The position numbers and the translations under genes are program-made. DNA of 35,781 bases from JAPLDB01 sp038230515 (GTDB lineage: Bacteria > Bacteroidota > Bacteroidia > AKYH767-A > 2013-40CM-41-45). Location: positions 1 through 35,781 of the forward strand of contig JBBRND010000038.1 of the NCBI GenBank assembly GCA_038230515.1. Reading direction: 5' to 3'. This document shows, one piece after another, positions 24,032 to 32,177 of the stretch (positions within the stretch are counted from its first letter, which is position 1; the number at the start of each line of letters is the position of its first letter). Under the pieces are notes generated by a model. That model was not told the origin of the DNA and searched no databases. It was given only the letters and a program-made list of their open reading frames with translations.

Positions 24032-24646
24032 TTGAATAAAACCAAAAACATAAAACTTCTTTTTTGTTTATTGCTGCAAACTGCAACAGCAAATGTTTTT
24101 GCTCAGCACAATCCAATACTTGAAAACTTCACCGTGTCTGAAAACAATGGAAAAGTTTATTTGAGCTGGAGCATTGTTTCAGGAAGCACCTGCAACGGCA
24201 TTCAAATTTACCGTTCAACAGATAGCATCAACTTCGCACCAGTTGGAAGCATTGCAGGAATTTGTGGCAGCAGTTCATCAGCTATCAATTATAATTTCAC
24301 AGACGAAAATCCTGTAAAGAACAAATTAAATTTCTATCGCCTTGAATTAGGCAACAGCGGTTCATCTGAAATTCTGTCAGTTGAAGTTATTGATATTGAA
24401 GCAAACGGCTATCAAATCAGACCTAATCCTGTTATTAGTAATGGAAAAATTTATTTTGACAACAACAGCAAACGCGAACATAAACTATTCATTTATAATC
24501 TTATCGGCATTCAAATACTTTCTTCTGCAACCAAAGAAAATTTTTTTGAATTGAATACCGAAAAGCTTCTTTCAGGTATTTATCTTTTTACAATTTCCAC
24601 CGAAGGAAACTTACCCAAGGCAAAAGGAAAAATAATGGTTCAATAA
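24032..24646 (+). CDS. T9SS-sorted secreted protein with FnIII-like domain
   Basis: A 204-residue protein starting at a TTG 5 nt after the anti-sigma stop; no ATG fits a complete signal peptide. The signal (LLFCLLLQTATANVFAQ) is followed by a beta-sandwich (about 26-125; LSWSIVSGSTCNGIQIYRS, then NFYRLEL) of the kind that commonly precedes T9SS tails. The sorting domain is at about 126-204 (QIRPNPVIS to GIYLFTI...GKIMVQ). No other functional domain is present. It is likely the surface-exposed output of the sigma operon. The non-ATG start may lower its expression. Confidence 0.82.
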   Translation: MNKTKNIKLLFCLLLQTATANVFAQHNPILENFTVSENNGKVYLSWSIVSGSTCNGIQIYRSTDSINFAPVGSIAGICGSSSSAINYNFTDENPVKNKLNFYRLELGNSGSSEILSVEVIDIEANGYQIRPNPVISNGKIYFDNNSKREHKLFIYNLIGIQILSSATKENFFELNTEKLLSGIYLFTISTEGNLPKAKGKIMVQ

Positions 24647-24759
24647 CAGAGCCATTTTCCTTCTCACAAAATATTTTTTCATTCTCTTGTCAGGTTTCAA
24701 TACTTACAACGACTGTTTGTTTGTAATAAAAATCTATAAATAATTTAAAAATCAAAAAA

Positions 24760-25122
24760 ATGAAAAGAACAATCTTTGCACTTGCCATAATAATTGGCAT
24801 TTCAGGAGCAGCAAATGCTCAAACATCTCCTAAAATGGAAAAGAATGAAAAACAAAAAATGGAAATGAAGGCCGGAGTGATAATGGTGGACAACAAAGCC
24901 ATGTTGTGCAGCAACAGCAAATGCACACCGCTTACTGAAACATACTCTTGCAGCGATGGATGCAAGGTTTCAACAGACGGCACAATCACAAAGCCCGATG
25001 GTTCAACCATGAAACTAATGAACGGCTATGAGATTGGCAAAGACGGAAAAGTTGCCATGATACCTCACGGACAGAAAGGACATGTTTGCAGTTCTGAATG
25101 CCCGATGTATAAGAAAATGTAA
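24760..25122 (+). CDS. Cys/His/Met-rich periplasmic protein (DUF6799-like)
   Basis: A 120-residue exported protein with signal peptide MKRTIFALAIIIGISGAANA. The middle part (36-99) has the DG/NG-repeat strands typical of DUF6799 (KAGVIMVDNKAMLC, GTITKPDGSTMKLMNGYEI, GKDGKVAMI). Six cysteines (50, 55, 64, 68, 110, 114), His 103 and 108 and several Met cluster in CSNSKC, CSDGC and HGQKGHVCSSECPMYKKM. The HVCSSECPMYKK end resembles heavy-metal-binding tails. A periplasmic metal chaperone or sink is plausible. It follows the sigma/anti-sigma operon by 110 bp, ends at a strong terminator, and may belong to the same regulon. Confidence 0.82.
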   Translation: MKRTIFALAIIIGISGAANAQTSPKMEKNEKQKMEMKAGVIMVDNKAMLCSNSKCTPLTETYSCSDGCKVSTDGTITKPDGSTMKLMNGYEIGKDGKVAMIPHGQKGHVCSSECPMYKKM

Positions 25123-25133
25123 TTTAATTAATC

Positions 25134-25166
25134 GGGGACTACTTAAAAGTAGTCCCCAATTTTATT
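25134..25166 (+). terminator. Rho-independent terminator after the metal-binding-like gene
   Basis: GGGGACTACTT (25134-25144) pairs with AAGTAGTCCCC (25147-25157), followed by AATTTTATT. It lies 12 nt past the stop. Confidence 0.85.
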
Positions 25167-25170
25167 CAGT

Positions 25171-25260
25171 GCAGGCATGTCTTCGCTCGCTGCCTGAGCA
25201 TTGGCGAAACCTTCCATTTTCTTTTGTTCGTCATTTCCTTACTGTCGCATCTTAGCGCGA
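25171..25260 (+). repeat. REP-like palindromic repeat
   Basis: CAGGCA (25172-25177) and TGCCTG (25191-25196) form a stem around TCTTCGCTCGC. A conserved tail follows, reading TTGGCGAAACCTTCCATTTT and then TCATTTCC...TGTCGCATCTT. The whole unit is closely matched at 34865-34955 and its first 40 bp at 31624. Confidence 0.75.
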
Positions 25261-26008
25261 AGACACAAGAGCAAGAAACTTTGTGAGTATAAAGTAAATC
25301 AATTTTTTCTGTACTCGCTACACTTGCGTTTAAAATTTTGGCAAAGGGCTCAAGTCATTTCCAAAACCTTTATTCCTCTTCAATGTTCCCCCGCACCTAA
25401 AAAAAAATCTTATATCCGTAATAAACTATTCCCATTTCGCTCATTCACCCCCCATCGCAGTTGCATCTTGCCCTCGTTATCATTTAAAATATAATTCTGT
25501 AAAAATTCAGTGCAGCCGGTTCTTGACATGTAAGCAAACCGGAGATTGATCTGTCACCGGTGTAATCTTCAAGTAATCCACACACAAACAAACGCGTATC
25601 ACCTGGTGACACAGGGATGAAACCCATGACCTGTCTCAAGAAAAATCCCCATGTGTGAGGAGGCGGGTTCATTTCAAACAGATGAGAACGATCTCGAAAG
25701 TGCGAACACCCTGGGGGCAAAATAATTTTTCATTGAAGAATGCTTCAGGCGAAGAGTGGCTTGTACGTATTCAACGCGAACACCCTTGGGCATAAATATT
25801 TTATCAAGATCTGGAGGCATTTTTTTTTCCAGGTTCTCTACTCTACTGTCAGTACGAGTTATTTTTAACAGATTGTTCCTAATCTGTAAGATTCATGTTC
25901 ACTTTAGTCAATTTCAGTCAAACCATCTTTAATAGACTTTCGTTAAATTTTGGACGTTCAACTACTAATTAATCATTTGTATTTTTTTCAAAACATTCAT
26001 TTTATCTG
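25261..26008. other. Long intergenic region
   Basis: About 750 bp with no gene I can support; minus- and plus-strand frames of 78-97 codons here have no motif or initiation context. Two things are visible. A 23-bp direct repeat GCGAACACCCTGGGGGCAAA / GCGAACACCCTTGGGCATAA occurs at 25702 and 25776, and a perfect TCACC-T-GGTGA palindrome lies near 25600. A clear promoter for the following gene was not found. Confidence 0.35.
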
Positions 26009-29000
26009 ATGAAAAAAAAAAGAAGAGGGAGACAGCGTTTACATTTAACCAACCGCCAAAAATTAAAGCCGGCACTCAGGTATGCAATCGGTTGCGGGGT
26101 TGTTGGCGTTGTTGTTTTTTCTGTTCTGTTCGTTTTCAATAACATCGGCATCAGTACAAAAGCGCTTGCTTCTGCTCCTGGCAACGATCTTCAATCGGGG
26201 GCATTAAATATTTCAGACTTAATCAATAATTGTTCTGCCAACGCTGCTTATACTTCCATTGGCGCCACTGCTGATTTATCGGCAGGAGCATGTGCTCCCA
26301 ATGGTCCGAATTACAATACCTGGTTTAAGATTACAGCAACCTCCACAACATTTATTGATGTGCAGATGAAAACAGGAGGAGTATTAGGCACCATGCAATA
26401 CGGATGGGTTACACTTTGGGATTCTGCCCTCAATCAACTTTCATGTTCTCCTTACAATTCACAACAGTACGGAACAATGGAAGCAAGTTATCTCGGCTTA
26501 ACTGCCGGAGGAACTTATTATATTTCGGTTGACAACTACACAGGAGTAGGATACCGAGGGACATTTACTCTATGTGTGAGTGATGTTGTGGATTACAACT
26601 ATAAAACAGGAGCGATGGATGTAACATCCCTTCTCAATTCCTGTTCAGCAAATGCTGCTTATACTACACTGGGAGCATCAGCAGACCGTGCAGCAGGTAG
26701 TTGCGCAGCAAACGGACCGAACTACAATCGGTGGTTTAAGTTCACGGCAACCGCTACGACATTTATTGATGTGCAATTGAAAACCGGTGGGGCATTGGGC
26801 ACCATGCAATACGGTTGGGTTACACTTTGGGATTCATCGCTTACACGACTGGATTGCTCTCCTTACAATTCACAACAATACGGAACAATGGAGGCAAGTT
26901 ATCTCGGCTTAACTGACGGAGGAACTTATTATATTTCTGTTGACAACTACACAGGAGTAGGATACCGCGGAACTTTTTCGTTATGCCTTAGTGATGTTGT
27001 AGATTACAATTACAAAACAGGAGCGATGGACGTAACGTCATTGCTCTATTCCTGTTCAGCAAATGCTGCTTATACTACTATGGGAGCATCAGCAGACCGA
27101 GCATCAGGTAGCTGTGCAGCAAACGGACCGAACTACAATCGGTGGTTTAAGTTCACAGCAACCGCTACAACATTTATTGATGTGCAATTGAAAACCGGTG
27201 GAGCATTGGGCACCATGCAATACAGTTGGGTTACACTTTGGGATTCATCGCTTACACGACTGGATTGCTCTCCTTACAATTCACAACAGTACGGAGTAAT
27301 GGAGGCAAGTTATCTCGGCTTAACTGCCGGAGGAACTTATTATATTTCGGTTGACAACTATACAGGAGTAGGATACCGCGGAACTTTTTCGTTATGCCTT
27401 AGTGATGTTGTAGATTACAATTATAAAACAGGAGCGATGGACGTAACGTCACTGCTCAATTCCTGTTCAGCAAATGCTGCTTATACTACACTGGGAGCAT
27501 CAGCAGACCGTGCAGCAGGTAGTTGTGCAGCAAACGGACCAAACTACAATCGGTGGTTTAAGTTCACAGCAACCTCAACAACATTTATTGATGTGCAATT
27601 GAAAACAGGTGGAGCATTAGGCACCATGCAATACGGGTGGGTTACACTTTGGGATTCATCGCTTACACAACTGGGTTGCTCTCCTTACAATTCGCAACAG
27701 TACGGAGTAATGGAAGCAAGTTATCTCGGCTTAACTGTAGGCAGTACTTATTATATTTCTGTTGACCATTATACCGGAGTTGGATACCGAGGAACGTTTA
27801 CTCTATGTGTGAGTGATGTTGTAGATTACAATTACAAAACAGGAGCTATGGATGTAACGTCATTGCTCAATTCCTGTTCAGCAAATGCTGCTTATACCAC
27901 TTTGGGAGCATCGGCAGACCAAACAAAAGGTAGTTGCGCAGCAAACGGACCGAACTACAATCGGTGGTTTAAGTTCACCGCAACCTCCACAACATTTATT
28001 GATGTGCAATTGAAAACAGGTGGAGCATTAGGCACCATGCAATACGGTTGGGTTACACTTTGGGATTCATCGCTTACACAACTGGGTTGCTCTCCTTACA
28101 ATTCACAACAATACGGAACAATGGAAGCAAGTTATCTTGGCTTAACTGCGGGCAGGACTTATTATATTTCTGTTGACAACTACACAGGAGTCGGCTACCG
28201 GGGAACTTTTTCCTTATGCCTGAGTGATGTTGTGGATTACAATTACAGGCAGGGTGCCATCGAGTTTACTGATTTCAGCAACTGGACTTCTGCGAACGCA
28301 GCATACTCTACGGTTTCTGCCACTCCCGATCAACTAAAAGGTTCATGCTGGACAAATGGTCCGAACAATAACCGCTGGTTCAAATTTACAGCAACCGCTT
28401 CAATCATTACAGTGGATTTATTGATAGCAGGATCATACGGAACTCTAAGAAACCCTTTCCTCGCAATTTTTGATTCATCCATGTCTCAAATAGCATGTGC
28501 TAAATATACATCTGCAGCATCCTCTATATCTGTAAACCCGACTACACTCGTTGTAGGGCATCTATATTACATCAGCGTTGATAATTTCGTTGGCTATTCC
28601 GGAACTTTTACCATTCATATAAACGGGGGTGGCGCATTGCCGATTGAGTTGGTAAATTTTTCGGCAAAAAAGGAAAAGGATAAAACAGTGGTCAGGTGGG
28701 AAACAGGTTCTGAAGTTAACAACGACTATTTTACAATTGAGCGAAGTGAAGATGGATTGAATTTTTATTCAATCGGAAAATTACCGGGAGCAGGAAACAG
28801 CACAGTCAATCTTCAATACAGTTTTGATGATGAAAGCCCCGTTGATGGTACTTCATACTATCGTTTAACACAAACCGACTTTGACGGGCATTTTGTAATA
28901 TTCCCACCTGTAGTTTTAAAAAATGAAACAGGAGACGACAAACTGAAAATATATTCTGTCAGTCCCAATCCATTTAATGAGAAACTGGAAGTCCGTTTCT

Positions 29001-29200
29001 TTTCACCAGGGCTTTCTTCAATTCAATTAATCATGTATGGTTCAAACGGAATCATCGTGCGCCAGGAGAATATTGATGCATCCGTGGGTTCTAATACATT
29101 TGAATTAAATAATACAGAAACTTTGAAACCCGGTTTATACTTTTTAAAACTTACCGAAGGAGATCAGTTTACCGAGTCGGTAAAGCTGATCAGGAAATAA
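26009..29200 (+). CDS. T9SS-secreted protein with tandem PPC-like repeats
   Basis: A 1063-residue exported protein. The signal is unusual: 24 mostly basic residues (KKKRRGRQR...) before the hydrophobic core AIGCGVVGVVVFSVLFVF. Five 137-residue beta-sandwich repeats (about 56-740) and a sixth diverged one (about 741-872) follow. Each contains SCSANAAYT, G-S/A-C-A-x-NGPNYN, W-F-K-(F/I)-TAT, IDVQ(L/M)KTGG, W-V-T-L-W-D-S and GGTYYISVDNYTGVGYRGTF. This pattern fits the bacterial pre-peptidase C-terminal (PPC)-type domain. Residues about 875-975 are an FnIII-like module (LPIELVNFSAKK...YYRLTQTDFDG) and about 980-1063 a T9SS type A sorting domain. Likely a surface-bound adhesive or stalk protein; there is no enzyme domain. 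The gene stands alone. Confidence 0.92.
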   Translation: MKKKRRGRQRLHLTNRQKLKPALRYAIGCGVVGVVVFSVLFVFNNIGISTKALASAPGNDLQSGALNISDLINNCSANAAYTSIGATADLSAGACAPNGPNYNTWFKITATSTTFIDVQMKTGGVLGTMQYGWVTLWDSALNQLSCSPYNSQQYGTMEASYLGLTAGGTYYISVDNYTGVGYRGTFTLCVSDVVDYNYKTGAMDVTSLLNSCSANAAYTTLGASADRAAGSCAANGPNYNRWFKFTATATTFIDVQLKTGGALGTMQYGWVTLWDSSLTRLDCSPYNSQQYGTMEASYLGLTDGGTYYISVDNYTGVGYRGTFSLCLSDVVDYNYKTGAMDVTSLLYSCSANAAYTTMGASADRASGSCAANGPNYNRWFKFTATATTFIDVQLKTGGALGTMQYSWVTLWDSSLTRLDCSPYNSQQYGVMEASYLGLTAGGTYYISVDNYTGVGYRGTFSLCLSDVVDYNYKTGAMDVTSLLNSCSANAAYTTLGASADRAAGSCAANGPNYNRWFKFTATSTTFIDVQLKTGGALGTMQYGWVTLWDSSLTQLGCSPYNSQQYGVMEASYLGLTVGSTYYISVDHYTGVGYRGTFTLCVSDVVDYNYKTGAMDVTSLLNSCSANAAYTTLGASADQTKGSCAANGPNYNRWFKFTATSTTFIDVQLKTGGALGTMQYGWVTLWDSSLTQLGCSPYNSQQYGTMEASYLGLTAGRTYYISVDNYTGVGYRGTFSLCLSDVVDYNYRQGAIEFTDFSNWTSANAAYSTVSATPDQLKGSCWTNGPNNNRWFKFTATASIITVDLLIAGSYGTLRNPFLAIFDSSMSQIACAKYTSAASSISVNPTTLVVGHLYYISVDNFVGYSGTFTIHINGGGALPIELVNFSAKKEKDKTVVRWETGSEVNNDYFTIERSEDGLNFYSIGKLPGAGNSTVNLQYSFDDESPVDGTSYYRLTQTDFDGHFVIFPPVVLKNETGDDKLKIYSVSPNPFNEKLEVRFFSPGLSSIQLIMYGSNGIIVRQENIDASVGSNTFELNNTETLKPGLYFLKLTEGDQFTESVKLIRK
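26174..28226 (+). repeat. Five tandem 411-bp coding repeats
   Basis: Unit boundaries fall at about 26583, 26994, 27405 and 27816, exactly 411 bp apart. Units 2 to 5 are almost identical at DNA level, including synonymous positions, while unit 1 and the sixth (28227 to about 28630) are diverged. This points to recent expansion or homogenisation by recombination. Confidence 0.88.
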
Positions 29201-29401
29201 CCGTAAGTTTTTCTGCACCCCTCCTGGCACGCACGCATTTTTCTCGATTAAGGTGGCCAATTTACAAAAGTTGAACGGAGGTAATACCTGCACTAAACCC
29301 CAACCCAAAGGAATTCCGCCAGCCCCAAAAAAAGGAGCGGCTTCTTTCCTAATATAGAATCTTTGAAGGTTTCTTCGCATAAAATACACGTTCAGGGTTG
29401 A
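29201..29401. other. Intergenic region after the PPC-repeat gene
   Basis: I see no gene, terminator or REP-like copy here. A purine-rich AAAAAAAGGAGCGGC stretch near 29328 is the only notable feature. Confidence 0.3.
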
Positions 29402-29572
29402 TTTTTAGTTTTGATTTATGAAGCGGAATGTTTTCATTTGTACTTACCAATTTTAAACTATCCCACTGAACCCTTCCCCAACGAGACCAAGCGCATTGAG
29501 TTTTTGTTTGAGTTGTATGATAAAAATACGAGCGGATTGTTTGCGGGAGAGTGGAAGAAGAAAAAGAAGTGA
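29402..29572 (+). pseudogene. C-terminal remnant of an unidentified gene
   Basis: A 57-codon open stretch after a TGA reads, in part, YLPILNYPTEPFPNETKRIE, FLFELYDKNT and a lysine-rich end. It has the look of a genuine protein C-terminus (amphipathic helix then basic tail) but has no start codon, and I cannot assign a family. A GTG overlapping its stop (GTGA at 29569) opens a 27-codon frame ending at 29652 (containing SPKEEIELLKKYF), probably another remnant. Confidence 0.4.
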
Positions 29573-29682
29573 AAATTACCTATTCAAAATTTAAACAGAT
29601 GTCCCCAAAAGAAGAAATTGAACTTTTGAAAAAATATTTTAAGATAAAATTATAAAAGGGCTGCCTGAAAAAATTTGTAACT

Positions 29683-30209
29683 ATGACTGAAGGCGAAGAT
29701 TTTATAAAAGATTTTTTCATGAAGAACAAGTTCGAGTTTCGAACTGAAGAAATGATTGATGGATTAAAGAATGATTCAAAAAGCCACCGAAGAGCAGATT
29801 TTTATTTGCCGCAGTACAAAGTATTTGTTGAGTTTTTCGGGCAGTATAATTTAACAGAGCACAAGGAGAGATACCAAGAGAAACGCGCGGTGTACATTCA
29901 GAATAATATTCCATGTGTTTTTCTCTATCCGGAAAATTTGGGAATCATCGAATATATTTTCGACAGGCGGATGGTGTACGTTTTAAAGAGATATAAATTA
30001 GAAAAGGAATTGCGGAAATACACTTGGAAGAAATTCTTTCATGAGCGGCTTGAAAATGTAATTTATGCAGGGCTATGTCTTGTTTTTATGGCGGGTTGTT
30101 CAACAATTTTAATTTGCATAAAGAATGGTTTCTGTTCCTGTCAATTATTTTTATTGTTCAGTCCTATCTTCTGAGTAAAACCTATAAGAAATTCTTCAGT
30201 GAAACTTAA
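29683..30209 (+). CDS. Nuclease-fold protein with two membrane helices, apparent frameshift
   Basis: As it stands the frame stops at 30174 (163 codons). The first 110 or so residues look like a Vsr/DUF559-like PD-(D/E)xK nuclease: HRRADFYLP (36-44), FVEFFGQYN (48-56), then NIPCVFLYPENLG. The usual Lys of the E-x-K pair is not seen, so activity is doubtful. A membrane helix begins at NVIYAGLCLVF. Inserting one T in the T5 run at 30083-30087 changes the end to YGGLFNNFNLHKEWFLFLSI, then IFIVQSYLLSKTYKKFFSET, stopping at 30209. This gives a second clean helix and a basic tail, and places the stop 12 nt before the next ATG. I believe that is the true form, with the shift real or a sequencing error. 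Confidence 0.65.
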
Positions 30210-30221
30210 ATATTACTTTTT

Positions 30222-30602
30222 ATGGAAGAAATCCTTAAAACATCTTTACTTGAATTTGAAAAAAGTACTTTCCTGATTGATCTTGTAAAGCACAAAACAG
30301 AAAATCTTTATATCAAGATTTTACAAACTACTCAACAAAAGGATAAGCCTCCAATACAGCAGGAAATTAAAATTAACCCATCAGTTATTAATTCAATTGT
30401 TGAGGTCATAAAAAAATATCAGGAGTCACTTCCGAAGAAGCAGGAAGAGCCAAAAAAATATTTGCGTGAAGACAAGCAGCAGCAACTTCAGGATCGCTAT
30501 CTAAAGGGAATTTCAATTAATGACTTATGTTTGCAATTCAACAGGGATGAAAAAGAAATTGAACAAATTTTAAAAAACAGAGGCATAAAGATTGTTGATT
30601 AA
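30222..30602 (+). CDS. Small helical protein with C-terminal HTH
   Basis: A 126-residue protein of no family I can name. Residues 1-75 are predicted helical and charged (EEILKTSLLEFEKSTFLIDL). A linker rich in K, E and Q (about 70-80) precedes a homeodomain-like helix-turn-helix at about 82-126: LQDRYLKGISINDLCLQFNR and DEKEIEQILKNRGIKIV. The start is 12 nt after the repaired end of the membrane nuclease-like gene, so the two are likely one operon. A DNA-binding partner or regulator of that protein is a reasonable inference. Confidence 0.72.
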   Translation: MEEILKTSLLEFEKSTFLIDLVKHKTENLYIKILQTTQQKDKPPIQQEIKINPSVINSIVEVIKKYQESLPKKQEEPKKYLREDKQQQLQDRYLKGISINDLCLQFNRDEKEIEQILKNRGIKIVD

Positions 30603-30722
30603 TCTTTACCTAAGCCTTATACTTATTGGAAGCATACGAAGAAAGCATGAACCCACGACCTGGCATATCGCGCAGCATCTGCCAATGCGCAAGTAAAATC
30701 AGTTCCGTCAAGTCTCACCACC

Positions 30723-30740
30723 GCACAGGCAGCGCGACCT
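30723..30740 (-). repeat. REP-like core, minus orientation
   Basis: Read on the minus strand, AGGTCGCGCTGCCTGTGC matches the core of the REP-like repeat (AGGTCTTCGCTGCCTGTGC type). The rest of 30603-30818 has no gene that I can see. Confidence 0.45.
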
Positions 30741-30818
30741 CCCAGAACTAAATGGCTGCATGCTGGTTTATCTCCGAAAAACTTTTTGATAGTTCACTGG
30801 GATTTTAAATAAAACATC

Positions 30819-31508
30819 ATGGCAAAAAAAACACCAATCAACTGGAGTGAATTCTCCGGCATACTCAAAACATACATTGATACATCTGAAGGTAAACGGA
30901 ATCACCATCTGTTTGGCCGTGTTGACGAATTGAAAGAGTTTCTTCATTCTGCAAATCCTGATTTCATCTATAACCCTGCCTTGCTTTCAATTTACAAGTG
31001 GCGTGAAATATATCTCATGCGAAAAGATTTTAAGACGCATCATAATGAAGACTTTACCCGCCTGCTAAAATTTACTCACCGCTTAAGCCATGTAGCCGAT
31101 GCAATAAATACCACAAGAAAAACAAAGACAATTCCTGATGATGAATTCTGTGTTGAGTGTATGGTGTATTGGCTTGGAGAATACTTACAGAAAAAAAACT
31201 GGAAGAACATTCAAAGAATCTATGCAAACCCTCATGGAAACGATTTGTATGCAGAGAAGGAAAATATTAAACTCGTTACGATAGTAAAAAATCCACCTCA
31301 AAACAGTTCAGGCATCACATCAACTGTAGGAGGTCGCATAATAACCCTTCTCAATCAAAGATTGGATAATCCGGATATACAAATTGCCGTTGCAATTCCC
31401 GACAATAAAATTATAAAGAAATACCTCAGAGGAATCTTACCAACTCTCTCCGATTTAAAAGTCAAAATATTTTGGATTGCATCAAACACAAAAATAAAGG
31501 AGAGTTAA
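30819..31508 (+). CDS. Possible PD-(D/E)xK-like protein, unknown function
   Basis: A 229-residue soluble protein. Residues about 1-135 are helical. Residues about 140-225 run GNDLYAEKENIKLVTIVKNP, then SSGITSTVGGRIITLLNQRL, QIAVAIPDNKIIKKYL and a final strand LKVKIFWI. This order (G-x-D, strand ending in Lys, helix, strand AxAIPD, helix, strand) is that of restriction-endonuclease-like proteins. The catalytic Glu before the Lys is replaced by T/I, so it may be inactive or misassigned. It lies 216 bp after the HTH gene and 670 bp before an IS110 transposase, in what looks like an accessory or defence-type cluster. Confidence 0.6.
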   Translation: MAKKTPINWSEFSGILKTYIDTSEGKRNHHLFGRVDELKEFLHSANPDFIYNPALLSIYKWREIYLMRKDFKTHHNEDFTRLLKFTHRLSHVADAINTTRKTKTIPDDEFCVECMVYWLGEYLQKKNWKNIQRIYANPHGNDLYAEKENIKLVTIVKNPPQNSSGITSTVGGRIITLLNQRLDNPDIQIAVAIPDNKIIKKYLRGILPTLSDLKVKIFWIASNTKIKES

Positions 31509-32043
31509 TTTTGTGCCGGAAGGTGTTGTGTGTTGGCCTCGTGCGCTGCTCACCCGACATTTGTTTAACGCTAACACAAACTAATAACTAAACTGTTGTA
31601 AAGATAGAAAATGTTTTCAGTCCTTGCACGTCTTCACTCGCTGCCTGTGCTGTGGCGAAACCTGCCATTGGCTGTATTTTGTGCCGTCAGGATTTTCGGC
31701 CTGAGGATATTTTGAAATGGAAGGGTGGAAGTCCTGCCAGCGCAGAATCCATCATTTGGAAGCAGAAAAATTATTTTTTACTTTTCGGCTCTGTTTTTAA
31801 AAAAGAGTAATGAGAAAATACAAACCCGCTTTACAAACAATAAAAATAAACCGCAACCGGAGTTGCGTATATTTAATTGTTATCCGTCATTCCCCATTTT
31901 TCGGAAAGCGAAAATAATTTCTCGTGCTAACGGGAAAACCATGCGGCAGCGAAAAACCATTTACATTTGAACTGACTCATTGCAAAACCCACCAAAGCAT
32001 TGGTGCATTAAAAGCCCGTGCGTCATTCTGGTTGGAATGTAAA
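31509..32043. other. Intergenic region upstream of the IS110 element
   Basis: About 530 bp. It holds a REP-like copy at 31624-31670 and an inverted pair GTGTTGGC (31532) / GCTAACAC (31571). An 81-codon plus-strand frame from 31725 has no motif and is not supported. The left end of the IS110 element must lie somewhere between here and the transposase start. Confidence 0.35.
31624..31670 (+). repeat. REP-like repeat, short copy
   Basis: TGCACGTCTTCACTCGCTGC continues as CTGTGCTGTGGCGAAACCTGCCATT. It agrees with the copies at 25171 and 34865 and then diverges. Confidence 0.65.
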
Positions 32044-32177
32044 AAGTCCCGATTCACAGTCGGGACTTAGAGATAATTTCAGTGGTGGAGCTTTCGCTAC
32101 CCCGTTCAGAATAATTACAGTTACAAAAGTACATTCCCTTTGAGTCGTTTTAAAATTATTCATTAAAAAAAATTAAA
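32044..32177. other. IS110 upstream non-coding end with hairpin; candidate bridge-RNA region
   Basis: AAGTCCCGA (32044-32052) and TCGGGACTT (32060-32068) form a perfect 9-bp stem around TTCACAG. On the minus strand it is followed by TTTTT, so it can also serve as a terminator. About 110 bp of structured-looking sequence precede the ATG at 32178. In IS110-group elements the non-coding end beside the transposase gene encodes the bridge RNA that pairs with target and donor DNA. That such an RNA is encoded here is inferred from family knowledge; I could not fold it or define its loops. Confidence 0.4.

Noticed and set aside
25201..25720. Frames of 97 (+) and 78 (-) codons in the 25.2-25.7 kb gap
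   Set aside because: One runs through a REP-like repeat, and neither has a domain or initiation signal.
31532..31578. attC-like inverted pair GTGTTGGC / GCTAACAC
   Set aside because: The polarity is GTT...AAC, the reverse of attC, and no cassette or integrase is adjacent.
31725..31970. 81-codon plus-strand frame upstream of the IS110 gene
   Set aside because: No recognisable motif and poor context; likely chance.
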